Shown: positions 33,031-45,398, numbered from the stretch's first letter. The stretch: DNA of 64,000 nucleotides from Isoetes taiwanensis (GCA_021234155.1 JAJEKV010000032.1:4285835-4349834); one strand, 5' to 3'. The notes: generated by a model not told the origin, from the letters alone. Numbers and translations are program-made.

Positions 33031-33512
33031 ATTTCTCACGAAGCTAGTGATGAGGAACCCTATGACCAAGAACCTCCAGCAGAGAAGAATGATGCTGATT
33101 ACATTGATGTAGAAGAGATCAATGCAAATAAGAATGAGCAGCCATCTGAAGCAAATGCAGAAAACATTAAAAACCCAACTGGTGCTAATGAGGAAAGAAG
33201 AATAGTGGTTTCCAGATTAACATAGAAGGATGAGAAAGTGAATTTGCATCATCAGGGGAACAGAGGAATTGTAGGTGTAGGTGTGCTTATACTATGGGAT
33301 CCTATGCACTGCTATAATGGACAGGCTATTGGTGTTGTGGGAGTCTCCATTTCTTCAATACAGCTTCATAACTTCAGTGTTGAGCTGAAGGACAAACACT
33401 TGCTTGCAATAATATCAAAATAGTGGTTTAGAGTTGCCAGCCTTGTTGCTCTGGCCAGTAGACTCCATTGAGATAATAGGAAAAGGGTTGCTTCAAATAA
33501 CTGAGCATGTTG
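33031..33512 (+). pseudogene. DUF7869-like gene, N-terminal piece, broken by MULE insertion
   Basis: An acceptor-like TTTTCAG ends at 33030, followed by an acidic stretch (DEEPYDQEPPAEKNDADY) and, after a TAG near 33223, a segment with GVLILWDPMHCYNGQAIG. A frame change near 33430 leads to IGKGLLQITEHV, which runs into the Mutator-like element at 33513. Codons GAG CAT GTT at this edge are repeated in the same phase at 45399, where the gene resumes. Function unknown; it is probably itself an old transposon-type gene. Confidence 0.6.
33503..33512. repeat. Target-site duplication of the MULE, left copy
   Basis: GAGCATGTTG, identical to 45399-45408. A 9-11 bp duplication is characteristic of Mutator-like elements. 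Confidence 0.85.
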
Positions 33513-33517
33513 CGTCG

Positions 33518-33577
33518 AAATATTTTTACCCCGGTTATTGTGATTCCTTCGCAAGATATTCCTTGCCGCAGAATCAC
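33518..33577 (+). repeat. MULE terminal inverted repeat, left
   Basis: 60 bp, perfect inverted match to 45333-45392; contains GTGATTCC and ends GCAGAATCAC. Confidence 0.95.
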
Positions 33578-34340
33578 GACCCCGGGGAAACGGGGTCCGT
33601 TCTGGCGACCCGTAGCGTTAATGCCCGACAGCGCAGCGTCGCGCGGCGCATCCGGCCGATCGATTCACCGGGTGTATCCTGGCCGTCGGTTTCGAAACCT
33701 TCCGGCAGAATCACCACGGGTAGAAACCGTCGGATAGAATCACAACTCTTGTATTCCACTAGAAGGAATCACGACCTTAGGATACCCCGCGGAATCACTA
33801 AACCACGATTCCACTTTGGAAGGAATCACCCGGCGGTGATTACGCTAGATGGAATCACCACATAGAGATTCCCTGCGGATGGAATCACGATTTTTGATTC
33901 CCCATTCGGACGTAATCACAACCGTAGGATACCGCAACGCTGAATCACCAAATTTCGATTCCAACGAAGGAATCACGTCAACGCGATTACGCAAGATGGA
34001 ATCACATTGCGTGATATTCAACTCCAGGTGGAATCACGACATGAAGATTCGGGGGGCGGAATCACGATTTTTGATTTTCCATTCGGCGGAATCTTTGCAA
34101 ATGGGTGACGATCATCGATCGCTCAATTTGTCGTGACGCATCCTAACCGCTCGATTTGTCGTGGATATTTTGGCTATTTTAATTATGTCCTTGGGATATT
34201 TTGAACTCTGGCGACTCATAATTATGACCGTACACGGTACCCTGACAATGTCATGATTGAAGCCGGCTCCGCGTATCATCGTCCTCCACGTCAAGCCCTT
34301 GCATTTACTGCGCCCATCCGAAGGAATCACACCGAAATTT
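33578..34340. repeat. Left subterminal GGAATCAC array
   Basis: About twelve copies of GGAATCAC or close variants spaced about 30 bp apart (33763, 33793, 33821, 33850, 33880 and on to 34321), many paired with GATTCC on the same strand. The first part (33578-33720) is GC-rich and lacks the motif. Likely transposase-binding or terminal structure. Confidence 0.8.
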
Positions 34341-36985
34341 CCCTTTCTATCTTTCGAAACATTCGTTTTCTCGCAGGTTCGTTCCGGCGGCGCCCCCTTT
34401 TCTGCTAGCGTCCAACATACGATTTCTCACAGCTCTGTTCTGGCGCTCCGTTCTTCCCGGCGCCCCCGTTCCTTCTAGCGTCTGTTCTTGTGTTTTTGTC
34501 GCTTCAATCCGTTTCGGATAAGCCAAAGTCTTGAAACCTCGCGAGGCGAGAACTTCGAGTTGAATCCGATGCAAATTCGGCCTTTGTGTTCCCTGTGAAC
34601 AATCCCTTGCAAGAAGAGCCTATTGAATCGGAGGTGGACTCCCCTCCCGGTAAGGCTTTTGCAGTTCATGGTTTTGGGACATTTGCGCAAGCTTGAGTTT
34701 GGAGCACATAGCCGGATTCTTCGGATTACATTAGTGCTAAGCTCATTGCTCAAGCTTCTTGTTAATAGTTTTTGGGGTTGCGGATGCGCGAAAGGTCTGT
34801 TGAAAGTGCCTCAAGAGGATGTTGATTGCAATGAAGCGAAAGCCGGCATAGAGTGCGAAGTGGATTTATGCAAATGATGCCATAGAAAACGCTCCTCAGG
34901 AGAATCCAGGAAACATGGCGAGATATTCCCAACCGGAAATTCGATGCGGGTGATGGTCGGTGGCAATCGCCAATTCGACAACCGCGTGATCGGTTACTCC
35001 AAGAAGTGGGATTTGGAAATCCGCATTAGCCAAGCACAACATGGTAGGGGATTACAAGCCGCCGCCACAGAACCGGGAAGGAAACCCAATGCCCCTGAGT
35101 TAGCGAAGAAGAAGAGGGATTTTGAATTGGTGAAGCTGCAGCGGAGTGTAGATGAGGATTACCGTGGCAACACAACTCGAGACGGATTTTGGCAAGGGCG
35201 GCGTGTGGGGCGAAGCCATGGCGGGAGGAGCAAATAGAGCATGGGATTCTCAAACCGGCAAACAAGGCTGCTTGGGTCATGCAGCAGGTGGAGATAAGGC
35301 GGATGGTGGAGGAGAGTTTGGAGGAACAGAAGAGGGCAGCAATAAGAAATAACATTGCTAGAAGGTTCAATGTTACTGTTGAAGAGTTGAGGGCCGACAT
35401 GTCTTTGGGTAGAGAGCAGGAACAGGTCGACCGAGATGATTTCAGTATGGAAGCTGCACAAGCAGAGGGGGAATTTCCATCCCCCCCTCCCAAAAGAACA
35501 TGCAAGCTCCGGTCCGGTCGGTGGGGCTTCGAAAACACCCGGGAAAAAAAGAGGGGTGCAAATAAAAGCGAAGATTGCATAGCTCCTAATCACATTGTTT
35601 TTGAGGCGTCCGGCTACATTCGTGGTCTCAGCGATGCTATTCAAACAAAGCAGGAGTCTTCCGACCCCTCTGCGCCGTTCGGAAGAGGAGGGACAATTAT
35701 TGAGATTCCCATGATGCATAGACTGGAGGCCACATTTTTTATTCTGTTTTTGCTTACCAAATGGGCCTTGTTTCGAGGAATTGGACTGTAATTTTACATT
35801 CAAGTATCCACTAACAATGCGGCCGACAAACAATTCGGTAGGGAAAAAATCGGTGACATCGAATTTCGGATCTATGCCAATTTTGCCCGAGGTTTTCATG
35901 CGATTGCCGGTGTAGAAGGCGATGTGGACTGCGAGAATCAACGAGGAATGCGTTGGTGCCTATCTTACGTAAGTTCAAAGCTGATTTTTTCGTTTGGTTT
36001 GACAATATCATTCACTAACGTAGAATGCCCTTCCGCGAGCCTTAATTCATGCCATCCCCGAGAATAAGAGGTGCGGCATGTTTTCATCCATCCGCTGACC
36101 TTGGCCTCTTCTTGCAAAACTCTTTGGAGAGGGTCGGTGCCTATGAAATTTTCGGTAATCTAATCCCACCCAAACCTTTTAGCGGCGTAATTGGCGGATG
36201 CAAAATGTCGGTTTCTACTACTTCCCGTTATGGCGGGTATACAATTGATTTCGAAGTTAACGGGTAGGCCATTGGATTTCATAAACTTGTTTTGCAGCAA
36301 CCATCGGAGAACTGTTTATATTGGTATCCAACGAAGAGGCAAGCCGGAGGCTTCAAACCCCGTGCCACTCGTGGTCTTTGCATCCGGATTCAATGGCGCC
36401 CATGCACTCCAACTTAAGATCTTTCGCGACCATGTAAGATCAATTTTACAGCTATGAGATCGAATTTGCCTTCCACGATTGCTATGTTTTGCTTTCGGTT
36501 TCATAGCGAGACATTATGAAGAGATGGAATTTTGAATCCACAAGCCTTTCACAATGCCCCCTGTGTCCCCTTGAATGTGCCCTTGGCCAGGGAGAAACAC
36601 CGAGATTGTGGGATATACACAATTTGTTTTGTGAAGAGGTTCTTGATGGACATTTGCAACTTCGAAAGATCATTCGTGAGTGTTATGTATGCAATTTTAC
36701 TTAATTTCGTGATGTTTCATTCTAAACACGGGCGCTTGCGGTCATTGACACATCAAATGGTTTGGGAGGGAAATCGACATGACAAGGTCGACATTTCTTT
36801 GTCATGCTCTGAAGTTATTTGATCAAGGCGTCCAAACAAAGGAAAAGCACATTTCATCTACCCGGGGAGATTGGACCGAGGAGGGTGGCTTGGTTACCCG
36901 TCTCGAGGAAAAATGGCCCATGATTTCAACCTTGCTATTATGCAGAGAAGCGAAAATTCCCAGCTTTTTTGGTTTTAATTCCACA
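34341..36985 (+). other. GC-rich insert in MULE with unidentified reading frames
   Basis: GC content is visibly higher than in the surroundings. The longest protein-like frame is 35189-35791 (200 codons), with EIRRMVEESLEEQKRAAIRNNIA (seen as a charged helix), a basic proline-rich PPPKRTCKLRSGRW stretch and SGYIRGLSDAI. A neighbouring frame at 35810-35980 shows KIGDIEFRIYANFARGF. The frames shift repeatedly and no domain is recognised. It could be a second transposon gene or a captured host gene. Confidence 0.4.
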
Positions 36986-37380
36986 CCAGCGTATATGATC
37001 GATGAAGTTTTTGAATCTGAATTTGAAAGATTTTGGGGCGGGAACTTTTTGAATTTGAATTTGAGTTGCATGCTCGATTCCTCTATGCGGAATCACACCA
37101 CGGTGATTCCAAACCGTGGAATCACCTCCATGGTGCGTCCATTCCGTAGAATCCGCTTGTCATTCAATTCCGTGGAATCACTCGTATGTTATTCCATAGC
37201 GTGGAATCACATTTAGGCTATTCTTTCCCGTGGAATCACAAAGCTTTGGTTCCATGGTGCGTCCATTCCGTAGAATCACACCGCCATTGATTCAACTCGT
37301 GGAATCACTCGTATGTTATTCCACAGGTGGAATCACATGTGGGCTATTCTTTCCCGTGGAATCACAAATTACGTGGGTTT
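36986..37380. repeat. Inner GGAATCAC array
   Basis: From about 37085 to 37370 the motif recurs about every 30 bp, with a long internal duplication: CATGGTGCGTCCATTCCGTA occurs at 37130 and again near 37253. Its presence in the interior suggests nested or rearranged MULE termini. Confidence 0.8.
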
Positions 37381-38640
37381 GCGGCGAATCATCATCGCCG
37401 AAGTGGGTGGCGTGGGCGGCGCGACGTAATAAATCACGAAGCCGCCGCCATCTATTGCCCTCACTACTAGGATTTGTGCGGACCGAGCTGGCGGCGGCGT
37501 TCCGCGAATGCCGGGGGTGCCACGTTGGCCCCTACAGCGGCGGCGAATTTAGTACTTCTTTGCATGGATTCGTGCCAAAGCTGAAGTGGACGTGGCGTCG
37601 GCGAATGTCACGGGTGCCACGTTGGCCCCTAGGCCCGACAACGAATTTAGCCTGGTCGGTGATTCCGTCGGGGAATTTTGCGAGCCCGACGGACAAGCTC
37701 TGGCGCTTCAATTCAATCATATGTTTTGGTTTTGGCGCTTAGCTCGGCTCGGCGCCGATCCGATTGTCGGTAGCCATATCCTTTGCGATAGTTCTTGTGG
37801 TTTCTGTTGTTGGTAAGGAAGTTCTCCTTCTTTCTGTGGTTGGTAAGGAATTTCTTTATGCGCTCTTCGCTGCTCTAACATCGGTTGCGGCTTGTAGGAA
37901 TGGCGGTTGTCCACCAATTGTTATAGAGGGCGGGTTTCGAAGATTGATCTTCGTTACTTGGATAATTTCCACAGTGCGGGCTCGAGAGCTGCGGGATCAT
38001 CTTCGAAGTCGATCATTTGCCGAGGAGGTCCGCCCGGTTTCCGTCGCCATCACAGAGGCAAGAGGGGCTGCGGCTGGCGTGAGGGTGCCTTTGAGGAAAT
38101 CAATGGCTCGAAAATTGAGTTAAAGTTTCTAGGGGTTCGAATTCACGGTCACGAAGAATGTGGCGGTGATTGGGCCAAGAATTTGTTTGCATCTCTTCAT
38201 TCAACAGGTAAAAGCGTCTTGCATGCGGATGTTCCAGGGGCGTTTGAGTTCGATGAACCCGGAAGATGGCGACCGTGTTTAGGTTTACTGCTGCAAAGAC
38301 CCTTCCACCGGCGAACTAAGCGGACCCGGCGTCAAGGTGAGCCATCTGCGCCTCTTGCTTCACGATTTTTCTTTTTGGCTGGATGTAACTAATTGCATGT
38401 TTGATGCAGAGGAGGCGTTCCCACACCTCCACTGGCTAGCTGCTGGTAACGAATGAAGCGGACACTGCCGTCTTCTTGGCAGTTTCCTTTTGAGCATCTA
38501 TAGAATGTCTGATATTCACTGTCTGTTAAACCCTGGTGTTTCTTTTTTTGGTTGAACCCTGCTGCTAAACCCTGTCCGTTAAACACGTTTAACTGCTGTT
38601 TTTTTTTGGTGCGACGCTTCTCGATTATGGCTTCTTCTTG
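37381..38640 (+). other. GC-rich MULE segment with unidentified gene fragment (plus copy)
   Basis: Frames near 37870-38220 contain GGCPPIVIEGGF, IDLRYLDNF and GHEECGGDWAKNLFASL, which match the minus-strand fragment at 39805-40075. A donor-like GTGAGC follows near 38336. Earlier sequence (37450-37740) is GC-rich with a duplicated GGGTGCCACGTTGGCCCCTA (near 37513 and 37612). No family recognised. Confidence 0.45.
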
Positions 38641-38689
38641 TGATTCCATACGCAGGATTAATCGTGATTCCATAGGCAGTATAAACGTG

Positions 38690-39290
38690 ATATACATGGG
38701 AGTATTTATACTTCAAGTATTGTACATCTGCACAGAGTATTAATATATTAAAGTTTTTATAAACAGAGTATTTATACTTGTGGTATTTGCGTCTCACATG
38801 GTATTTATACGTTTAGTATTTTATATAGATAGTATTCAAATGTATACTCCTTTCTTGATTTATACGAGTATTTCTACACATGGTATTTATACGATTGTAT
38901 TTATACTTACGGTATTTTATACACATGTTATTTATACCGCAGTACTTATACTCGCGGTATTTTCTACACATGGTATTTATCGTTTAGTATTTTATCTGGA
39001 TAGTATTCAAGCCTATGGTAATTTCTTGATTTATACACCGCTATACCGCAGTATTTCTACACATGGTATTTATGCAGTATTTATGCTTACGATTATTTTC
39101 TACACATGGTATTTATACCACGGTATTTATACATACGGTATTTTCTACAAATGGTATTTATACTTTTAGTATTTTTATACGGATAGTATTCAAACCTTTA
39201 GTGATTTCTTGATTGTGTGTGTTTGTACTAATAGTATGTATCGTATAGTATTTTTTTGAGTATTTATCGCCGAGTATTCATCTTCAACCT
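38690..39290. repeat. Minisatellite block 1 (irregular AGTATTTATAC repeats)
   Basis: Irregular reiteration of AGTATTTATAC or GGTATTTATAC every about 15-20 bp, often as the near-palindrome GTATTTATAC. It has no fixed longer period, unlike block 2. Confidence 0.8.
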
Positions 39291-40140
39291 TAGATTACGT
39301 ACATTGAGTATCTATGCAAAACATATCATGTCGGGGAACTCATATTGTGCAAAACTCATCAAAAATTACCATATGTACATTCACAATATGCATAGTATTT
39401 GAAGCCAATCAAGAGATTGCGAACAATTAACTTAAATCTGTATTTTCACAAGAAGGTGTAGCAAGGTAGCTACGAGAAATCAAAATCAACAGAATGGTAT
39501 GCGAGCGAAACCAAAAAAGGGCGGTCCTCCATCATTGATAGTCGCGAGCTATGCACTATATGGGCGGGGCTCGTTTTTCTGCGTGGTTCATGCAAAGTGA
39601 CAATAAAGAACATTAGTTGCGGCGACAATCTGAGAACATCAAATGAACAAAGATTGTATGAACTCACACCTTGTTGGTAGACCGGTCAACCCTCCCAAAA
39701 CTTGTCTCCTTGCGGTGGGAAGCAGGAAAGCAAACTCACCGTCATCGGCTCATCCTTGCACTCCACCTTCAGCGGCTTTGAACCGGTGATTCTTCCTTCG
39801 GCGATTAAGTAGCGTAGGCAAGCAGATTCTTTGCCCACTCTTCATTAAGCCTCTCGTGCCCGGGGATGTGTGAAGCGTTGGAAACCTTCACGGGAATCGA
39901 TGCATTCACAACCCCATCCCGAAGGTATGGCGATAGGAATGGGGGGACATCTACCAATGCTTTCGACCGGGCGCTCTGCAGATTCTCGAGGCTGAAATCT
40001 TTGAGGGCCTCCAGAAAACCGAGGTCCACCACTAGGACCCCGTCGAGTATGGCTACTGGGGGGCAGTCGGCCATAACTGGAGCAGACGAAGATCGAAGCG
40101 CCTCACCGGAGCGTCTTCCAGAGAATTATGAGTGAATACT
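39291..40140 (-). pseudogene. Unidentified gene fragment in MULE (minus copy)
   Basis: 89 open codons at 40074-39805 with CPPVAILDGVLVVDLGFLEAL, cut here to its key parts CPPVAI and VDLGFLEAL, and GHERLNEEWAKNLLAYA. They parallel the plus-strand fragment at 37870-38220 in the same order. Function unknown. The surrounding 39291-39800 shows no clear gene. Confidence 0.45.
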
Positions 40141-40189
40141 AAGAGGGCAGTCTTTGGTCCGATGCCCAAGGTTGATTACGTGGGGGTGG

Positions 40190-40400
40190 AATCACCACTG
40201 TGATTTCTATTCGGTGGAATCACCACACATTCGCGTCACGTCGGTTAGCCGTCTGCATAATGGCGGAACAACCGACTTGATCGCGTCGACTTGAAGTAGC
40301 ATCATTGCCTGCGGCATGCAATGATGGCGGAGGCGTTTCCATCCGGTGGAATCACGAATTGGTGATTCCATCCGGTGGAATCACGAATTGGTGATTCCAC
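40190..40400. repeat. Small GGAATCAC/GTGATTCC array
   Basis: GGTGGAATCACGAATTGGTG is tandemly repeated (about 40350-40395), with further GGAATCAC near 40188 and 40216. Confidence 0.75.
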
Positions 40401-40439
40401 CGGACAGTTGACGACTTTCGGGATTTATTTCGACTAGTA

Positions 40440-41600
40440 GTTTTACAAAATGTATTAATACATTGTGTATTTGTACACATTGTATTTATATTTATAGTAT
40501 TTTGTACACATAGTATTTATACGAGTAGTCTTACAAATTACAGTACTTATACATAGAGTATTAATACACCGAGTATTTATACATTGTGTATTTGTACACA
40601 GAGTATTCATACTTATAGTATTTTGTACACATAGTATTTATACGAATAGTCTTACAAATTACAGTACTTATACATAGAGTATTAATACATTGTGTATTTG
40701 TACACAGAGTATTCATACTTATAGTATTTTGTACACATAGTATTTATACGAATAGTCTTACAAATTCACGGTACTTATACATTAGAGTATTAATACATTG
40801 TGTATTTGTACACAGAGTATTCATACTTATAGTATTTTGTACACATAGTATTTATACGAATAGTCTTACAAATTACAGTACTTGTACATAGAGTATCAAT
40901 ACATTGTGTATTTGTACACAGAGTATTCATACTTATAGTATTTTGTACACATAGTATTTATACGAATAGTCTTACAAATTACAGTACTTATACATAGAGT
41001 ATTAATACATTGTGTATTTGTACACAGAGTATTCATACTTATAGTATTTTGTACACATAGTATTTATACGAATAGTCTTACAAATTACAGTACTTGTACA
41101 TAGAGTATCAATACATTGTGTATTTGTACACAGAGTATTCATACTTATAGTATTTTGTACACATAGTATTTATACGAATAGTCTTACAAATTACAGTACT
41201 TGTACATAGAGTATCAATACATTGTGTATTTGTACACAGAGTATTCATACTTATAGTATTTTGTACACATAGTATTTATAAGAGTAGTCTTACAAATTAC
41301 AGTACTTATACATAGAGTATTAATACATTGTGTATTTGTACACCGAGTATTTATACTTATAGTATTTTGTATGCATGGTATTTATACGAGTAGTCTTACA
41401 AATTACAGTACTTATACATAGAGTATCAATACATTGTGTATTTGTACACCGAGTATTTATACTTATAGTATTTTGTATGCATGGTATTTATACGAGTAGT
41501 TTTACAAATTACAGTACTTATACGTAGAGTATTAATACATTGTGTACCTGTACACAGAGTATTCATACTTATAGTATTTTGTGCATATGCTAAACTCATC
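40440..41600. repeat. Minisatellite block 2, 106-bp higher-order repeat of 15-bp monomers
   Basis: The landmark CAGTACTT recurs at about 40542, 40662, 40878, 40982, 41088, 41194, 41300, 41406 and 41512 (one copy near 40769 reads CGGTACTT). From 40662 on the spacing is 106-107 bp. Each unit divides into seven monomers of 14-16 bp (AGTATTAATAC.., GTATTTGTAC.., AGTATTCATAC.., AGTATTTTGTAC.., AGTATTTATAC.., AGTCTTAC.., AGTACTTATAC..). About ten units. Confidence 0.93.
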
Positions 41601-41649
41601 AAATTAAAAACCATAGTATTCGTGCAAAACTAAAGATATTACAAACCAT

Positions 41650-44460
41650 CTAAGCAAGGCTCTCCATCTCAACTTCCTTCCAACTCCGTTTCTTGTCCTT
41701 TGGCCCCCTCTTCCCTATTTCCAAGAGTGGCTTCATCCTTGCAAGGCTCGTTCCATATGCCTCCTCTTCCTCCAGCACTGACAAAGACATTATAGTTGTA
41801 TCTTGTCCATCCTCTTCGTCCATCCTCTCAAGCACGGTGTCGAAGTTGTCTCATCATCGCCCTCGTGTGGCTATGAGGGGTTTTGGGATCCTTGGAGGCC
41901 GTCCCATAACCCTTGCAACACACGATTCTAGTGAGGCCCTAGCTTCTGTCAATGCGGTCAACCCAACTTTCTTCATAGGGAGAATGTCATCCTCTAGACT
42001 AACTATCTCTTCAAGTGAATCTCCGGGGGACCCTGGTGTACAAGGGCGCCAAGTGCTCCATGCCACCACTTGCATTTCCATAATCGGAACCTAGAACCTT
42101 CAAGATGTCACGCTCTCAGAAGCTGTCCATTAGTTGAATAACCTTAACTTGGTGTTTGCAAAGGTTACCTTTGGCACCCACGGGCAATCACAACTTCGCC
42201 CAATTCTGTGTGCCCCACTCACAAAGTACGGTTGGCGGTTGAGATCAAGAGTCCGGACATATGCCTCGCCTCCGCCGAGGTCTACAAAAGGTGCATCATC
42301 AGAATCACTCGCCCCTCGAATAGCCGATTCTATAATTTTCTCTTGTGATGTGTTTATGACAAAACCAGCCTCTTTCATCCCCCTTGTGCTTGTAAATGAA
42401 ACAACGTGGTGTGTTAGTGCACACGTAAGTATACAAAACACGTTATCTTTTGCAAATTACCTTGAGTATGTTGTATGTGCCTCAACTTCATTGACAAGCA
42501 TATGTAGTAGCAGATCCATCCTCCTTCCCTTGAGGCGGGATTTGGAGATGCCCAAAGCATCTTTAGTATCTTGTGCCAACCCTCTATTGCAGCATTGGTT
42601 TCTTGGTTTGAATGGGGAACATTCTTGTGGCCAACACCCATTCACATATATTGAGTCCACTCCACGACTCATGTAGGAGGCCAATCTGGGATCTTGAGGA
42701 TACTTTCCTTCGGGGTTTCCAACTTTCTCAAAGCTTCTACTTTTTGACCTCCTTGTAATCCTCTCCATATTCATTGTTACAGGGGACACTTGATTCCATA
42801 CATGATCTCACCCAATTCCTTAAACATTTGGTTCCTTATCTCCTTGTTCTTCACGTTCTTGACTAACCACTTCAACCAGTCTCTTCTCACATGCGGATGC
42901 AAAGGTTCAAGCGCCGCGCTAGGGTAAACCTGAAGTGTAGAGAGATGCCACATGCTCATAGAGTGTGAAAAATGAACCACTTAAAATTGCTCATATAGTG
43001 GAAACATTGTTACCTTTTTAATTGCATGTATTTGGCATCACAAGAATCGGTGATAAAGCATGAGGGCTTCAGGTTGAGTCATGGCGTTCAACCCACACTT
43101 TCATGGCTTCTAGCCATCTTGCAATTGCATCTTTTTTCCGGGAGTTCGTGATAATCCAAGCCAAAGGCATCCCATTGAAGTAGTCATCGAATCCAATGAT
43201 AGTGAAGAGGTAGTACCTTTAATGTAAAGTAGCAACACAACTTAAGAATGTTGGCAAGGAAGCTAAAGTCTTATATGAGCATTGAAATGCAAGAGGTGCA
43301 ACCCTACCTCATCCGGATTCGTCTTGTAGGTGGAGTCGAGACACAATGCCCTATCCTTTCCAAATCTCAACAAGGCTCCTCTTTGGGTGGGAGTCATTAC
43401 ACCCAATTGGAAGATCTCACCTTGCTCATAATGGAATACCTTTGTCAAGGTGTTGTTGCACCCACATATGAGTGCTTGTAGCTTCATCTTCATGCAACTT
43501 CCAAACATTTGGGTCACTTCCTTTTCAATGTTGTAGATTTCATGCATCTTTAACATGTCATCTCGAAAGCCCCTCCAAACCAAGTAGTTCCTTCTTCAAG
43601 CTCACTCTTTCTTGGTGGATATTCATCACCATTCTAGGTGCAATGTAATGCAATAGCTTTTGTTTGATCCATTCTCTCTTTTCATCCAGTGAGCCACGGA
43701 GCCAGCCCCTATACCTCAACCCTTTCTCAAAGTGACTAAAGCTTTACTGGTGGCAAATTTGACCTTCTTTGGTTCACATGATCCCATTTGTGGTAGGTAA
43801 TTTGAGTGGTTTCGGAAGAAGGTAGAGTTGTCTCAAAGTGAAATGACATTGGCATCCCCTTCTAACACTCTCCCCCTTTGAACCCTCCTCCTCCTTTGCC
43901 CCGGAGGGCGAGGGGGTCGATCTTCCACAACATGGGTGTTCCCTGAATTGTCTTGGGGCCCAAAACTACACCATTACACTGCTTTCCACCATGGAGGATG
44001 AATCAGCCATGCTTTAATTTCCATGTGTAATCTACAAAACTAAAGAACTGCATACCTTTTCAGAGAAAGATATGTCCGGCTGCCTGGTTTTGATAGCCCC
44101 TTATTCATTTGAGAGCTTCTTATATAGAAGTTGCAGGGTGCATCCCCATTTTTTTGCTCCCCAGCAATGAAATCCGGGACTCGTGAGGTGGGAATATAGG
44201 AAACCCACCCACACCAATTGCGTGCCTCCTCCATCGGATCAGGGACCACGGTGCTCTAGAACCGTCCAGGGCAGCCGACTGTGGTCAAAATGCCCTTCTG
44301 CAGGGTTTGTTTGCCAAATCTCTGCTTGCACCTGCCACAAGAAGCGTAATGAAGCGTAATTAGAGCTTAGCCACAACAAAGAGATGGAACTGGAAAGTGC
44401 TTGCCTCCTCAATCTTCTCTTCGAGGTCCATGACAAGCTCCGCTGAGGACTCACGCTTCG
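41650..44460 (-). pseudogene. MULE transposase with SWIM zinc finger, frameshifted
   Basis: Read from high to low coordinates. An upstream segment (44249-44040) contains ARNWCGWVSYIP and CNFYIRSS. Then the DDE core: RFGKDRALCLDSTYKTN near 43340 carries the first catalytic Asp in the usual D-S/A-TYKTN setting. Next DWLKWLVKNVKNKE (about 42860) and HSNQETNAAIEGWHKILK (about 42590), matching the conserved late segment. Finally a SWIM finger near 42220-42130, CDCPW then, after a one-base shift, CKHQVK. The tail (41835-41650) is acidic. Several phase changes make it non-functional as given. The MULE plus SWIM order is that of MuDR/FAR1-type transposases. Confidence 0.8.
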
Positions 44461-45332
44461 GTTGTGATCGAGGAGTTCCACCTTGCAGTGATTCCGATGC
44501 GGTGGAATCGGCACACCCACGCCCCGCAGGCGGACGAACTCACGACGCCACAGCGCCCGTCAACCGGTTTCAGTGAGCGGACCGGATGCATCCACTTGTC
44601 GTCCTGCAGAATCACCTGTGTCGGAATCACCTGTATCGGAGTCACCTGGGGAGTGATTCTATCCTGCGGTATCATGGATCCGTGATTCCATCTGGCGGAA
44701 TCACGGATGGTTGATTCCATCCGGCAGAATCGTTCCGGATTGATTCAACTCGACGGAATCACTAAACTGTGATTCTGTCGAACGGAATCTTATTTGTTGT
44801 GATACCGTCGGGCGGAATGAAGTCGTCGTGATTCCATCTCGAAGAATCGCGTAGTTGTGATTCCACGGGGCTGTATCCATGTCGTGATTCCATCCGGCGG
44901 AATGGCCATGATGTTGTGATTCTATCTGGCGGAATATATTCGTCGTGATTCCGTCTCGAAGAATCGGGCATTTGTGATTCCACAGGAGTGAATCGCGTGG
45001 TCGATATTCCATCCGGTGGAATAGTCACGTTGTGATTCCACCAGGCGGGATAGGTGAGTTGTGATTCCATCTCACGGAATCAGACACTGGAGATTCCATC
45101 TGGCGGAATAGCATGGTTGTGATTCCGTCTGGCGGAATAATCACGTCCTCTGTGATACCTTCCGGAGGAATACATTTGCGTAGTGATTCCGTCTCGTGGA
45201 ATCACTCGGGGGAGATTCCGTCGCAAGGGAGAATACCGCTGTGATACCACCGGAAGGTATATATCCCATGAAAGCGACCCTGTCAGGTACGGAAAACGGG
45301 GCTTCAGGTACGGAGAACGGGGTTGCGGCCTG
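44440..45332. repeat. Right subterminal GGAATCAC/GTGATTCC array
   Basis: About 20 units of GTGATTCC(A/G)TCxGGCGGAAT spaced about 30-38 bp, in opposite orientation to the left array, continuing to the terminal repeat at 45333. Confidence 0.85.
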
Positions 45333-45392
45333 GTGATTCTGCGGCAAGGAATATCTTGCGAAGGAATCACAATAACCGGGGTAAAAATATTT
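45333..45392 (-). repeat. MULE terminal inverted repeat, right
   Basis: Perfect 60-bp inverted match of 33518-33577. Confidence 0.95.
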
Positions 45393-45398
45393 TGTTCC

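Larger units (their letters stand above)
33513..45398 (-). mobile_element. Mutator-like DNA transposon (MULE), 11.9 kb, with long inverted termini
   Basis: Inverted repeats 33518-33577 and 45333-45392 are identical over 60 bp (starting AAATATTTTTACCCCGG), and the element is flanked by GAGCATGTTG direct repeats. Beyond the 60 bp, both ends carry long subterminal arrays of GGAATCAC. Inside are a broken MULE-SWIM transposase (minus strand), GC-rich non-transposase reading frames that may be captured host sequence, inner GGAATCAC arrays and two minisatellite blocks. The outermost 5-6 bp at the two ends do not match. Strand is given by the transposase. Confidence 0.88.

Noticed and set aside
40440-41600. 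CRISPR-like array
   Set aside because: Repeats are contiguous minisatellite monomers without unique spacers, in a plant transposon.
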